A stretch of 32,535 bases of DNA, taken from contig DVKO01000127.1 of assembly GCA_018715985.1 (NCBI GenBank), positions 1 to 32,535 on the forward strand, in the 5' to 3' direction. This stretch comes from Candidatus Enterenecus avicola (GTDB taxonomy: Bacteria > Bacillota > Clostridia > Oscillospirales > Oscillospiraceae). Below are positions 15,329 through 24,200 of this stretch, in pieces (the first letter of the stretch is position 1; the number at the start of each line of letters is the position of its first letter). The notes under the pieces were generated by a model. It was not told where the DNA came from, did not search any database, and saw only the letters and a list, made by a program, of their open reading frames with translations. The translations under genes and the position numbers were made by a program.

Positions 15329-16044
15329 TGGGCTCCACCGTCCTTTACCGCCTGGGCCAGGTCAATGGCTCCGGTATAGTAGGCCTTCCCGATGATGGCC
15401 CCGTACAGACCCATCTTCTCCAATTCCACAATGTCCCGGTTGCAGGACACCCCACCGGAGGCGATGAGGTCACAGGACACCGCCTGTTGCAGCTCCCGCA
15501 GCCGCCCAAAAGATGGGCCAGACAACATTCCGTCTGTCTCAATATCTGTGAAGATTATTTTCTTTACACCCAGGTTTACCATGCTTTGGGCAAACTCCAG
15601 GAAGTCCAGCCCGGAGTCCACCTCCCAGCCGGAAGTCTTCACCTTGCCGTCCCGGGCGTCAATGCCCACGGCAATGCGATCTGCCCCATAGGCCGCAATG
15701 GCCTGGGCCACCAGGTCAGGGTTGGACACGGCGGCGGAGCCGATGACTGCCCGAGTCACCCCCAGGGCAAACACCGCCTCCAGATCTGCCATGGAGCGGA
15801 TGCCGCCCCCCAGCTCCACCTGGAGCCCCAAATCGGACACCGCCCGCACCAAGTCTGCGTTGCGGCGCACCCCGTCCCGGGCCCCGTCCAGATCCACCAT
15901 GTGCATCCACTTTGCCCCGGCCTCCTGGAAGGCCCGGGCCACCGTCACCGGATCGGAGGCCACCTGGTGCACCGTGTCAAAGCTGCCTTTGTAGAGCCGC
16001 ACCACGGCCCCATCCTTCAAATCAATGGCTGGTAAGATAATCAT
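15322..16044 (-). CDS. hisA: ProFAR isomerase
   Basis: The 240-residue TIM-barrel enzyme isomerises ProFAR to PRFAR. It begins [20 protein letters not shown] with the catalytic Asp8 in AIDLK, and has the second Asp in FTDIETDGM (about 169). The phosphate-binding GGGIR and ASGGV loops are present. The first base run of its ATG overlaps the hisH stop codon (ATGA), and its end overlaps hisF by seven bases. Confidence 0.98.
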   Translation of the reverse strand: MIILPAIDLKDGAVVRLYKGSFDTVHQVASDPVTVARAFQEAGAKWMHMVDLDGARDGVRRNADLVRAVSDLGLQVELGGGIRSMADLEAVFALGVTRAVIGSAAVSNPDLVAQAIAAYGADRIAVGIDARDGKVKTSGWEVDSGLDFLEFAQSMVNLGVKKIIFTDIETDGMLSGPSFGRLRELQQAVSCDLIASGGVSCNRDIVELEKMGLYGAIIGKAYYTGAIDLAQAVKDGGAQC

Positions 16045-16649
16045 GGGTTCATCGCTCCAAAATTCTTTAGAATTTCCAGGCCCACGTCCCCGCTCTTCTC
16101 CGGGTGGAACTGGGTGCCGAAAAAGTTGCCGTTTTGCACCGCCGCCACAACCTCCATGCCATAATCCGTAGTGGCGATCACCTGCGTGGGATCGTCAGCC
16201 CGGCCGGAAAAGGAGTGGACAAAATAGACCCATGCCCCCTCCTCCAGGCCCCGAAACAGCGGGGAGGGATTGGGAAAGGACAGGCTGTTCCAGCCGATGT
16301 GGGGCAGCTTGTATTGGGTCTCCATCCGTTTCACCACTCCGGGAACGACGCCCAATCCAAGGCAGTCCTCCCCTTCTTCTCCCCGGGCAAAGAGCAGCTG
16401 CATTCCAAGGCAGATACCCAGTACCGGTTTCTCTCTGCCCGCACGGAGAATCACCTCGTCCAGTCCTGTCTGGCGCAGCTTGCGGGCGGCATCGGGAAAG
16501 GCGCCCACGCCGGGGAGAAGAATGGCGTTGGACCGCTCCAGTTCTCCGGCATCCCCGGTAATTCGATTGTCCAGCCCCACATAGCTCAGGGCGTTGGAGA
16601 CGCTTTTCAGATTTCCAACCCCATAGTCCACAATGGCGGTATAGCTCAT
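16041..16649 (-). CDS. hisH: Imidazole glycerol phosphate synthase, glutaminase subunit
   Basis: This 202-residue class I glutamine amidotransferase feeds ammonia to HisF. The nucleophile is Cys80 in GICLGMQLL; the His-Glu pair is in QFHPEKS near the C-terminus, and the oxyanion strand GVGAFPDA is at 48-54. Length is typical. It begins 25 bases after hisB and overlaps hisA by four bases. Confidence 0.98.
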   Translation of the reverse strand: MSYTAIVDYGVGNLKSVSNALSYVGLDNRITGDAGELERSNAILLPGVGAFPDAARKLRQTGLDEVILRAGREKPVLGICLGMQLLFARGEEGEDCLGLGVVPGVVKRMETQYKLPHIGWNSLSFPNPSPLFRGLEEGAWVYFVHSFSGRADDPTQVIATTDYGMEVVAAVQNGNFFGTQFHPEKSGDVGLEILKNFGAMNP

Positions 16650-16674
16650 AGGATTTCCTCGTTTCTCTTTGGTG

Positions 16675-17256
16675 TTACAGCACGCCCTTGGTGGAAGTCA
16701 CACCGGTCCCCACCACCTGGGCCGCCTCCTTCAGGGCCATCCCCAGGGACTTGAACAGGGCCTCGGTGATGTGGTGGGCGTTCTCCCCATACAGGCAGCA
16801 CTGGTGGAGGGTGAGCCCCCCGTGGACGGCAAACGCCTGCATGAACTCTTTCGTCAGGCAGCTGTCATATTGCCCGATCATGGGCTGGGGCATCTCGGCC
16901 TGAAACACAAGATAGGGGCGGTTGGAGCAGTCCAGCACCGTGCGGCACAGCGCCTCATCCATGGGCACATAGGAAGTTCCAAAACGGCGGATGCCGGCCT
17001 TATCCCCCAGAGCCTGGCGAAAAGCCTGACCCAGCACGATCCCCGTGTCCTCCACGGTGTGGTGCCCATCCACGTACAAATCCCCCTCCACCTGGAGGTT
17101 CAGCCCCCATCCGGCGTAGAAGGCCAGAGCTGTGAGCATATGGTCAAAAAATCCAATCCCAGTGGACACGGACACCTCTCCCCCCTCCAGGCAGAGGGAG
17201 AGGGTGATGTCCGTCTCCTTGGTCTTTCGGCTGATCGCTGCTGTTCTCATGGTCAA
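16675..17256 (-). CDS. hisB: Imidazoleglycerol-phosphate dehydratase
   Basis: The 193-residue monofunctional dehydratase converts imidazole glycerol phosphate to imidazole acetol phosphate. It has the Mn-binding signatures GFFDHML near residue 37 and DGHHTVED near 65, and a later second HHITEA block. There is no phosphatase domain as in the fused enterobacterial HisB, so histidinol-phosphate must be hydrolysed by a protein encoded elsewhere. It overlaps hisD by four bases (ATGA). Confidence 0.97.
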   Translation of the reverse strand: MTMRTAAISRKTKETDITLSLCLEGGEVSVSTGIGFFDHMLTALAFYAGWGLNLQVEGDLYVDGHHTVEDTGIVLGQAFRQALGDKAGIRRFGTSYVPMDEALCRTVLDCSNRPYLVFQAEMPQPMIGQYDSCLTKEFMQAFAVHGGLTLHQCCLYGENAHHITEALFKSLGMALKEAAQVVGTGVTSTKGVL

Positions 17257-18548
17257 TCCTCCTTGGCAAAACGCACTTGGATGGAGTTTGCGTGGGCGGT
17301 GAGGTGCTCTGCCTGGGCCAGGGTGATGATCTCCTCCTTCACCTGCTCCAGGTCCTCCCGGCGGTACTCCAGCACACTGGTCTTTTTCAGGAAGGAGTCC
17401 ACCGACAAGGGGGAGAAAAACCGGGCGGTGCCGCTGGTGGGCAGCACGTGGTCAGGCCCGGCCATGTAGTCTCCCAGGGGCTCCGGGGTATTTCCCCCCA
17501 GGAAGATGGCCCCAGCGTTGTGCACCATCTCCATGACCTGGCGGGGATCGGCGGTGACGATCTCCATGTGCTCCGGGGCCACCTGGTCGGCAAGTCTTGC
17601 GCAGGTCTCCAGATCCGGGCAGACAATGGCGCAGCCGAAATTCTCCAGGGACTGCTCCATGATCTCCCGGCGGCTCAGATAGCCCAGCTGCCGCTGGATC
17701 TCTCCCTGCACCCCCTGGGCCAGCTCCATGCTGTCGGTGAGGAGGACCGCAGAGGCCAGAGGATCGTGTTCCGCCTGGCTGAGCAGGTCGGCGGCCACAT
17801 GGCAGGGGTTGGCGGTCCGGTCTGCAATGACCAGCACTTCCGAGGGTCCTGCCACCATGTCGATGTCCAGATTTCCGTAGGCCATGCGCTTGGCCTCGGC
17901 CACAAAGGCGTTGCCCGGGCCCACCAGCTTATCCACCTGGGGAATGAAGCCCGCTCCATAGGTGAGGGCAGCCACCGCTTGGGCGCCGCCCACGGCAATG
18001 CAGCGGTCCACCCCCGCCACCCAGGCGGCGGCCAGCACCACATCGCTGAGGTTTTCCGTGGGTGGGGTGACCATGACCACCTCATCCACCCCGGCTACCT
18101 TGGCGGGGATGACGTTCATCAGTACGGAACTGGGGTAGGCAGCCCGTCCCCCGGGGACATACACGCCCACCCGGTGCAGAGGTCGAACCACACGCCCCAC
18201 CTTGCCGCCGCTGGGGCTATCCCACAGCCGAAGGCCCATCTGCACCTCGCTCAAGAGCTCCTGCTGATAGGCCCGGATGTGCTCAGCGCTGCGCCGGAGG
18301 GCCCCAAGCAGCTGGGCCGGAATTCTCTGGGCCGCCTGCTCCAACTCCTCCATGGTCACCTCACGGGGAGGATTGCCGTCAAATTTCACCGAGTACTCCT
18401 CCACCGCCTGGTAGCCACGCCGGCGCACATCCTCCATGATGGCCGCCACGCTGCGCTGAATTTCTGCCCCGGTCTCTGCAGCCCGGGAGCGCATGGACGC
18501 CAACTTTTTCTGTTCACGGCCTTCTCCGGCCACCACCAATTCCCACAT
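17253..18548 (-). CDS. hisD: Histidinol dehydrogenase
   Basis: The 431-residue NAD-dependent zinc enzyme oxidises histidinol to histidine in the last two steps. Typical blocks are PLHRVGVYVPGGRAAYPSSV, GGAQAVAALTYG, VGPGNAFVAEAKR, the zinc-binding Gln/His in SQAEHDP and APEHMEI, and DHVLPTSGTARFFSPL. Length is normal. The gene starts 19 bases after hisG. The N-terminus MWELVVAGEGREQKKL is slightly unusual but plausible. Confidence 0.97.
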   Translation of the reverse strand: MWELVVAGEGREQKKLASMRSRAAETGAEIQRSVAAIMEDVRRRGYQAVEEYSVKFDGNPPREVTMEELEQAAQRIPAQLLGALRRSAEHIRAYQQELLSEVQMGLRLWDSPSGGKVGRVVRPLHRVGVYVPGGRAAYPSSVLMNVIPAKVAGVDEVVMVTPPTENLSDVVLAAAWVAGVDRCIAVGGAQAVAALTYGAGFIPQVDKLVGPGNAFVAEAKRMAYGNLDIDMVAGPSEVLVIADRTANPCHVAADLLSQAEHDPLASAVLLTDSMELAQGVQGEIQRQLGYLSRREIMEQSLENFGCAIVCPDLETCARLADQVAPEHMEIVTADPRQVMEMVHNAGAIFLGGNTPEPLGDYMAGPDHVLPTSGTARFFSPLSVDSFLKKTSVLEYRREDLEQVKEEIITLAQAEHLTAHANSIQVRFAKED

Positions 18549-18567
18549 ATCTGTCTCCTCTTTCCTC

Positions 18568-19206
18568 TCAGGTGCCGGACAAATTGGCCTGGCACTGCTG
18601 GATGAAGTCCAATATTTCCTGTTTGTGCAGTTTCATGCTGGCGGTATTGACGATGAGGCGGGCGGACACCTGGGCCACGTCCTCAATGGGCACCAGGCCA
18701 TTTTCCTTTAAGGTTGCCCCCGTCTCTACAATATCCACGATGCCGTCGGCCAGCCCTAAAATGGGAGCCAGCTCCACGCTGCCCTCGATTTTGATGATGT
18801 CCACGTCCATCCCTTTGTGCTCAAAAAACGCGCGGGTGACGTTGGGATATTTGGAGGCCACCCGGCGGGTCTTATAGGTGGCGTAGAAGTCGCTGCCCGC
18901 CTTCACGGCCAGGGCAAACCGGCACCGGCCAAAGCCCAGGTCCAACACCTCATAGAAGGCCCCGCCTTTTTCCAGGATGGTGTCCTTGCCCACAATACCC
19001 AGGTCACACACCCCGTGCTCCACGTAGGTGATGACGTCGGGGGCTTTGGCCAGCACCGCATCCAGCGGGTAATTGGGCACGGCATGGATGAGCCGTCGCC
19101 CAGGGTTGCGAATGGGGGTACAGTCCAGCCCCATCCTCTCGAACAGTTCCACGGATTTGTCTTGCAGACGCCCTTTGGTCAGGGCGATTCTCAGCCGCTG
19201 GCTCAT
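18568..19206 (-). CDS. hisG: ATP phosphoribosyltransferase, short form
   Basis: The 212-residue catalytic subunit adds phosphoribosyl pyrophosphate to ATP, the first committed step of histidine synthesis. Motifs include RIALTKGRLQ, the PRPP loop around IVDIVETGATLKENGL, and DLGIVGKD. It is the short form without the C-terminal ACT-like regulatory domain, so it needs HisZ, whose gene lies directly upstream. ATG 19206 overlaps the hisZ stop codon as ATGA, which favours it over the in-frame GTG at 19218. Confidence 0.97.
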   Translation of the reverse strand: MSQRLRIALTKGRLQDKSVELFERMGLDCTPIRNPGRRLIHAVPNYPLDAVLAKAPDVITYVEHGVCDLGIVGKDTILEKGGAFYEVLDLGFGRCRFALAVKAGSDFYATYKTRRVASKYPNVTRAFFEHKGMDVDIIKIEGSVELAPILGLADGIVDIVETGATLKENGLVPIEDVAQVSARLIVNTASMKLHKQEILDFIQQCQANLSGT

Positions 19207-20369
19207 ACCTCCAACCACCTCTCTCCTGAATCATCCAAACTGAGCACTTGCAGCGCCCCTTTCTCCTTGGCCAGGTTCATGGTGCTGGACAGGGTCCGGC
19301 AGGGGGACAACTCGCAGGTGCCTGCGGGCAGGCGGTCCATGACCTCCAGTGCCCGTCCCAAACAACCGCTCTCATAGTGGATGACGGTGAGCAGCCGAGG
19401 CACATCCACCTCCAGGCAACCGCCCACAGCGTCCACGTCCACAGCAAAGCCCGTGGCCTCCGCCCTTCTTCCAAACAGCTCCACCAGGTTGTCATACCGG
19501 CCTCCGGACAGCACCGGAGCCCCTGCCCCGGTGGCGTACCCCCGAAACACCACGCCGGTGTAGTAGTCGATCTGATGTACCAGGCCAAGATCGAACCGCA
19601 CATAGTCCCCATATCCAGCCTGACACAGCTCCCCGTACAGCTGCTCCAGATAATCCAGGCTGGGGCAGTCACCGGCCAGGGCCCGGGCCTCCTCCAGCAC
19701 CTCCGCCCCGCCAAACAGATAGGGCAGGCGGCGGAGGGCGGCACAGTCCGGTTGGGCCGTGTAGGGCTCCAAGAAGTCGTTGAGCACGGCATAGTTCTTT
19801 CCCTCAATGAGCTGCCGCATCCGCTCCTGCTCCTCCTGGGGCATCTTCATCCGGCTGGCCAGATTCTGATAGAACCCCACGTGGCCCACCTCGATGTGAA
19901 ACCCATCCAGGCCGCAGGCCCGCAGGGCATCCACCGCCAGAGCGATCATCTCCAAGTCGGCCTTTTTGCCTGTGGCGCCCAGCATCTCCACCCCGCACTG
20001 GGCAATCTCACTGCTGCCGCCCTCATGGGCGTTGCCGGAGCGGAACACCGTCTGGTCGTAATACAGCCGCTGGGGCAGCGGCAGCGTTTTCAGTTTGGTG
20101 GCCGCCAGGCGGGCAATGGGAGTGGTGGAGTCCGGTCGCATGACCATGATCTTCCCAGACCGATCAATGATCTTCAGCATGGTCTCCTGGGGCAGTGGAC
20201 TGCCCGAATGGACGAACAGGTCGTAAAACTCCACCTCGGGAGTGATGACCTCCGCATAGCCCCGGCGGCGGAACAGATCCACCAGGGCTCCCTGTACCTG
20301 ACGCCGCTCCAGGCACTCGGCAAAAAGCCGGTCCCGAGTCCCCTCTGGGGTATTGAAGTGTATGTTCAT
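19203..20369 (-). CDS. hisZ: ATP phosphoribosyltransferase regulatory subunit
   Basis: The 388-residue protein is a histidyl-tRNA synthetase paralogue that partners short HisG, giving histidine feedback control. It begins NIHFNTPEGTRDRLFAEC and has class II synthetase motif 2-like FRSGNAHEGGSSEIAQCGVEM and the GLVHQIDYYTGVVFRGY stretch. It lacks the anticodon-binding domain of HisRS. It is first in the histidine operon, 30 bases downstream of the predicted transcription start, and overlaps hisG by four bases. Confidence 0.95.
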   Translation of the reverse strand: MNIHFNTPEGTRDRLFAECLERRQVQGALVDLFRRRGYAEVITPEVEFYDLFVHSGSPLPQETMLKIIDRSGKIMVMRPDSTTPIARLAATKLKTLPLPQRLYYDQTVFRSGNAHEGGSSEIAQCGVEMLGATGKKADLEMIALAVDALRACGLDGFHIEVGHVGFYQNLASRMKMPQEEQERMRQLIEGKNYAVLNDFLEPYTAQPDCAALRRLPYLFGGAEVLEEARALAGDCPSLDYLEQLYGELCQAGYGDYVRFDLGLVHQIDYYTGVVFRGYATGAGAPVLSGGRYDNLVELFGRRAEATGFAVDVDAVGGCLEVDVPRLLTVIHYESGCLGRALEVMDRLPAGTCELSPCRTLSSTMNLAKEKGALQVLSLDDSGERWLEV

Positions 20370-20388
20370 GGTGTTCTCAGCCTTTCTT

Positions 20389-20398
20389 TAGCTCGCTA
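20389..20398. promoter_or_regulatory. Possible operator at the his transcription start
   Basis: TAGC (20389-20392) and GCTA (20395-20398) form a small symmetric element within a longer imperfect palindrome (TTTAGC/GCTAGT), placed just downstream of the his promoter where a repressor would block transcription. Firmicute his operons can be repressed by TrpR-like YerC/HisR proteins, but a match to their site cannot be shown here. Confidence 0.25.
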
Positions 20399-20406
20399 GT
20401 GTAGTA

Positions 20407-20435
20407 AATATACCATAGAGGAAAACACTTGTCAA
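20407..20435 (-). promoter_or_regulatory. Promoter of the histidine operon
   Basis: On the minus strand, a perfect TTGACA (20435-20430) is 17 bases from TATATT (20412-20407), with TGG directly before the -10 box. Transcription should start near 20400, leaving a leader of about 30 bases, too short for a T-box or a histidine attenuator. Confidence 0.85.
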
Positions 20436-20497
20436 TGGGTGATCTGGCAAGCTCCGCATCCGGCCTGAATGCCCGCTCCTGTATTTAGAATTTATCG

Positions 20498-20525
20498 TTG
20501 ACTTCTCCGTTCAGGCATCTATAAT
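20498..20525 (+). promoter_or_regulatory. Promoter of the MATE remnant
   Basis: TTGACT (20498-20503) and a perfect TATAAT (20520-20525) are 16 bases apart. Transcription would start near 20532, so ATG 20541 is too close and ATG 20562 is the likely start. GCCTGAA (20463-20469) and TTCAGGC (20510-20516) are a 7-base inverted repeat whose right arm lies in the promoter spacer, a possible operator. Confidence 0.7.
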
Positions 20526-20561
20526 TTGTAACGTTCATCTATGGACAAAGGAGCATCTGAT

Positions 20562-21131
20562 ATGACCAAAGATTTGACCCATGGAAATCCCATGGGCTTG
20601 ATTCTCAGTTTTGGTATTCCACTGTTTTTCGGCTACCTGTTTCAGCAGCTGTACAACGTCGTCGATACCGCCATTGTGGGAAAAACCCTAGGTGGAGCTG
20701 CACTGGCCGCGGTGGGCGCCACCAGTTCCATCAACTTTCTCGTCGTAGGCTTCTGTACTGGCGTGTGCAGCGGATTATCCATTCCGGTGGCCCGAGCCTT
20801 CGGCGCCAGGCAGGAACAAGATCTGCGCCGCTATGTCACCGGAGGGACCTGGTTGTGTGTGCTGTTCTACTTTCCCCTCTCCCTGGTCAACATCATCCGT
20901 TTTCTCATTCAGGGCATGGGCTTTTCCCCCTTGGCCACCTTCGCTGGGCTCTTGGAAATGGTGGCCCGAGGGGCCACCAGCTTTCTGGTCCCCTATTTTG
21001 GATTCACCGCCGCCTGTTTTGCCTCCCCTGCAGCCTGGATTTTTGCAGATATCTTTCTGATTTTTGCCTACCTGCACTGTCACAGGCAATTACAGGCCTC
21101 TGCGGCCACTCCCATTCTACCACAAACATAA
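20562..21131 (+). pseudogene. MATE-family efflux transporter with large internal deletion
   Basis: The reading frame gives 189 residues, whereas MATE transporters have about 450. The first part (GNPMGLILSFGIPLFFGYLFQQLYNVVDTAIVGK and on to about residue 108) is a normal N-terminus. After TWLCVLF it jumps to sequence typical of the protein's end (LVNIIRFLIQGMGFSPLATFAGLLEMVAR, then FTAACFASPAAWIFADIFL). About 250 middle residues appear to be missing in frame, with the junction near 20870-20885. The remnant keeps a good promoter and ribosome site (AAAGGAG, 20547-20553). A working pump is unlikely. Confidence 0.8.
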
Positions 21132-21155
21132 CCCCAGCGGTACTCCCTATGAAAT

Positions 21156-21193
21156 AGCCCCCATGTCTTTCCTTTCAGGCATGGGGGCTTTAC
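21156..21193. terminator. Probable terminator between the MATE remnant and polC
   Basis: AGCCCCCATG (21156-21165) and its exact complement (21180-21189) form a 10-bp stem with a 14-base loop, between the converging MATE remnant and polC. The following T-rich stretch is short on both strands (TTTA on plus, TATTTC on minus), so termination may be partial. Confidence 0.6.
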
Positions 21194-21212
21194 TGTTGGA
21201 CTATGATCGTGT

Positions 21213-24200
21213 TTAGAAAAAGGAGAATTGGCTGCTGTCCGGCAGGTCACCGAAGGCCCCTGCCTCTTTCAGCTGCTGGAGGTGGGTGTTGGACGCCTTG
21301 GTGCAGGCCAGGGAGAACTCCTCAATGGAGATAAAGGTCTTTCCCTTCCGCTTCTCCATGATGTCCCAGCCTACGGTCTCGCCCAGTCCGGCCACCGAGG
21401 TGAAGGGCGGGATGAGGGCATTTCGTTCCTCGTCCACCAGGAAATTGATGGCATGGGAGCGGGAGATGTCCATGCGGGCAAAGGTCAGGCCCCGGAGGTA
21501 GAACTCATAGCACACCTCCAACGTCACCAGCATATCCTCCTCCACCGCCGAGGGGCGATCCGCCTTGTCCTTGGCGTTTTTCTTGGCCTGGATCTCCTTC
21601 ATCTTCTGCTTGACCACCTCAATCCCCCGGCACATATACTTCTCATCAAAGGCCTTGGCCCGGATGGAGAAGTAGGCGGCGTAGAAGGCCAGGGGCCGGT
21701 GCACCTTGTACCAGGCGATGCGGAAGGCCATCATGACGTAGGCCACGGCGTGGGCCTTGGGGAATAGGTAGGCAATTTTCTTACACGAGTCGATGTACCA
21801 CTGGGGAACCCCGTGTTCTTTCATCTCGTCCTCTGCGCCCTCGGGCAGTCCCCTGCCCTTTCGCACCGACTCCATGATCTTGAAGGCTCGGGTGTCTTTG
21901 AAGCCCTTGGAGATGAGGAAGAGCATGATGTCGTCACGACAGCCAATGGCCTCGTTGACCTTGGCGGTGCCGGAGGTGATGAGGTCCTTGGCGTTTCCCA
22001 GCCACACGTCGGTGCCGTGGGAGAAGCCAGACAGCCGCACCAGAATGTCAAACTGGCTGGGGTGAGTGTCCTCCAGCATACCGCGCACGAAGGAGGTGCC
22101 GAACTCAGGGATGGCCACCGCCCCCGTGGGGCCCAGAATGGGATCGTCGGTAAAGCCCAGCTTTTCCGATGTGGTAAACAGGCTCATGGTGTCCGGATCA
22201 TCCAGGGGGATCTTCTGGGGGTCCACCCCGGTGATGTCCTGAAGCATACGGATCATGGACGGGTCATCGTGGCCCAGCATATCCAGCTTCAGCAGGTTGG
22301 ACTCCATGGAGTGATATTCAAAATGGGTGGTGATGATGTCCGAGTCCTTGTCGTCCGCCGGGTGCTGCACCGGGCAGAAGTCGTAGATCTCCTTGTCCTG
22401 GGGGATGACCACCATGCCGCCGGGGTGCTGGCCCGTCGTACGTTTCACGCCCACACACCCCTGGGCCAGCCGCAGCACCTCGGCAAAGGGCACATTGTTC
22501 CGTCCCACCCGCTCCAGGTACTTGCGCACATAGCCGATGGCAGTTTTCTCCTTCACCGAGCCAATGGTGCCTGCCCGGAACACATGATTGCTGCCGAAGA
22601 GCTCAAAGGTATACTTGTGGGCGCTGGACTGGTACTCGCCGGAGAAGTTCAGGTCGATGTCGGGAACCTTGTCGCCGCCAAAGCCCAGGAAGGTCTCAAA
22701 GGGGATGTTGAAGCCGTCCTTGGCGTAGTCCGCCCCACACACCGGGCATTTCATGTCCGGCATATCCGCCCCGCAGCCGTAGCCATGCTCCTGGGCGTAG
22801 TCAAAGTCGGAGTGCTTGCAGTTGGGGCAGCGGTAGTGGGCGGGCAGAGAGTTCACTTCTGTAATGCCCGACATAAAGGCCACCAGAGAGGAGCCCACCG
22901 AGCCACGGGAGCCCACCAGATAGCCGTGCTCCAGGGAGTTCTGCACCAGCTTCTGAGCGGACATATAGATGACGTCGTAGTGACAGCCGATGATATCCTT
23001 GAGCTCGGCGTTGATGCGGTCCACCACGATCTGGGGTGGGTTTTCCCCGTACAGGGCGTGGGCCTTGCCCCACACCAGGTCCTTCAGCTCCCCTTCCGAG
23101 TTTTCCAGCTTGGGGGTGAAGAGGCCGTCTGGCAAGGGACGCACCTTGCCGCACCAGGAGGCCACCAGCGCCGGGTTGTCAATGACCACCTCATGGGCCG
23201 TCTCCTCACCCAGGTAAGCAAACTCCTTGAGCATCTCGTCTGTGGTGCGGAAGTACAGGGGGTTCTCGCTGTCGGCATCGTCAAACTCCTTGGCGGCCAG
23301 GAGGATGTGACGGTAAATCTCCTCCTCCGGGTCGGTGAAATGCACGTCGCCGGTGGCGCACACCGGCTTGCCCAGCCTGCGGCCCAGCTCCACAACTTTC
23401 CGGTTGAAGTTGCGCAGATCCTCCATGCTCTGGGCAATGCGCCGCCCCTCCTTGTCAGGCCGGAGCATATAGGCGTTGTTGGACAGGGGCTGAATCTCCA
23501 GGTAGTCGTACCAGGAGGCGATCCGCTCCAGTTCCCGGTCGTCCTTGCCGTCCACCACTGCCCGGAACAGCTCGCCCGCCTCGCAGGCGGAGCCAATGAT
23601 GAGCCCCTCCCGATTCTCGTTGATGATGGACTTGGGCATGATGGGAAAGCGGTTGAAGTGCTCCAGGTGGGACAGGGACACCAGCTTATACAGATTGCGC
23701 AGGCCGGTCTGATTCTTGGCCAGCAAAATCAGGTGGTTGGCGGTGCGGCGCACTCTGCCGCCCCGCTTTTTCCCCGCCAGCGCCCCGTTGATCTGGGACA
23801 CCCGCTCCACCCCCAGCTCTTTCAGCATGGGGATCATGGCAGCGAAGATCTGGCCGCAGATGGCGGCATCGTCGTCTGCCCGGTGGTGGTGGAAGGGGGG
23901 CAGCCCCAAGTGGGTGGACACGGTGTCCAGCTTGTGGTTGTTCAGCTCAGGGCACAGGTATTGGGCCAGAATGAGGGTATCAAAGTAGAGGGGATCAAAC
24001 ACCCGCTTGGCCCTGCGGCAGTACTCCCGCACAAATCCGGTGTCAAACTCCGCATTGTGGGCCACCAGCGGAGTATCCCCCGCCCAGGCCAGAAAGTTGG
24101 CCACCGCCTCATGAGGCTTGGGCGCCCCACGCACCATCTCGTCGGTGATGCTGGTCAGGGAGACGGTCTTAGGGCTGAGGGGGTGTCCGGGGTCTGCAAA

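Noticed and set aside
20370-20406. T-box or histidine attenuator before the his operon
   Set aside because: The leader is only about 30 bases, too short for either.
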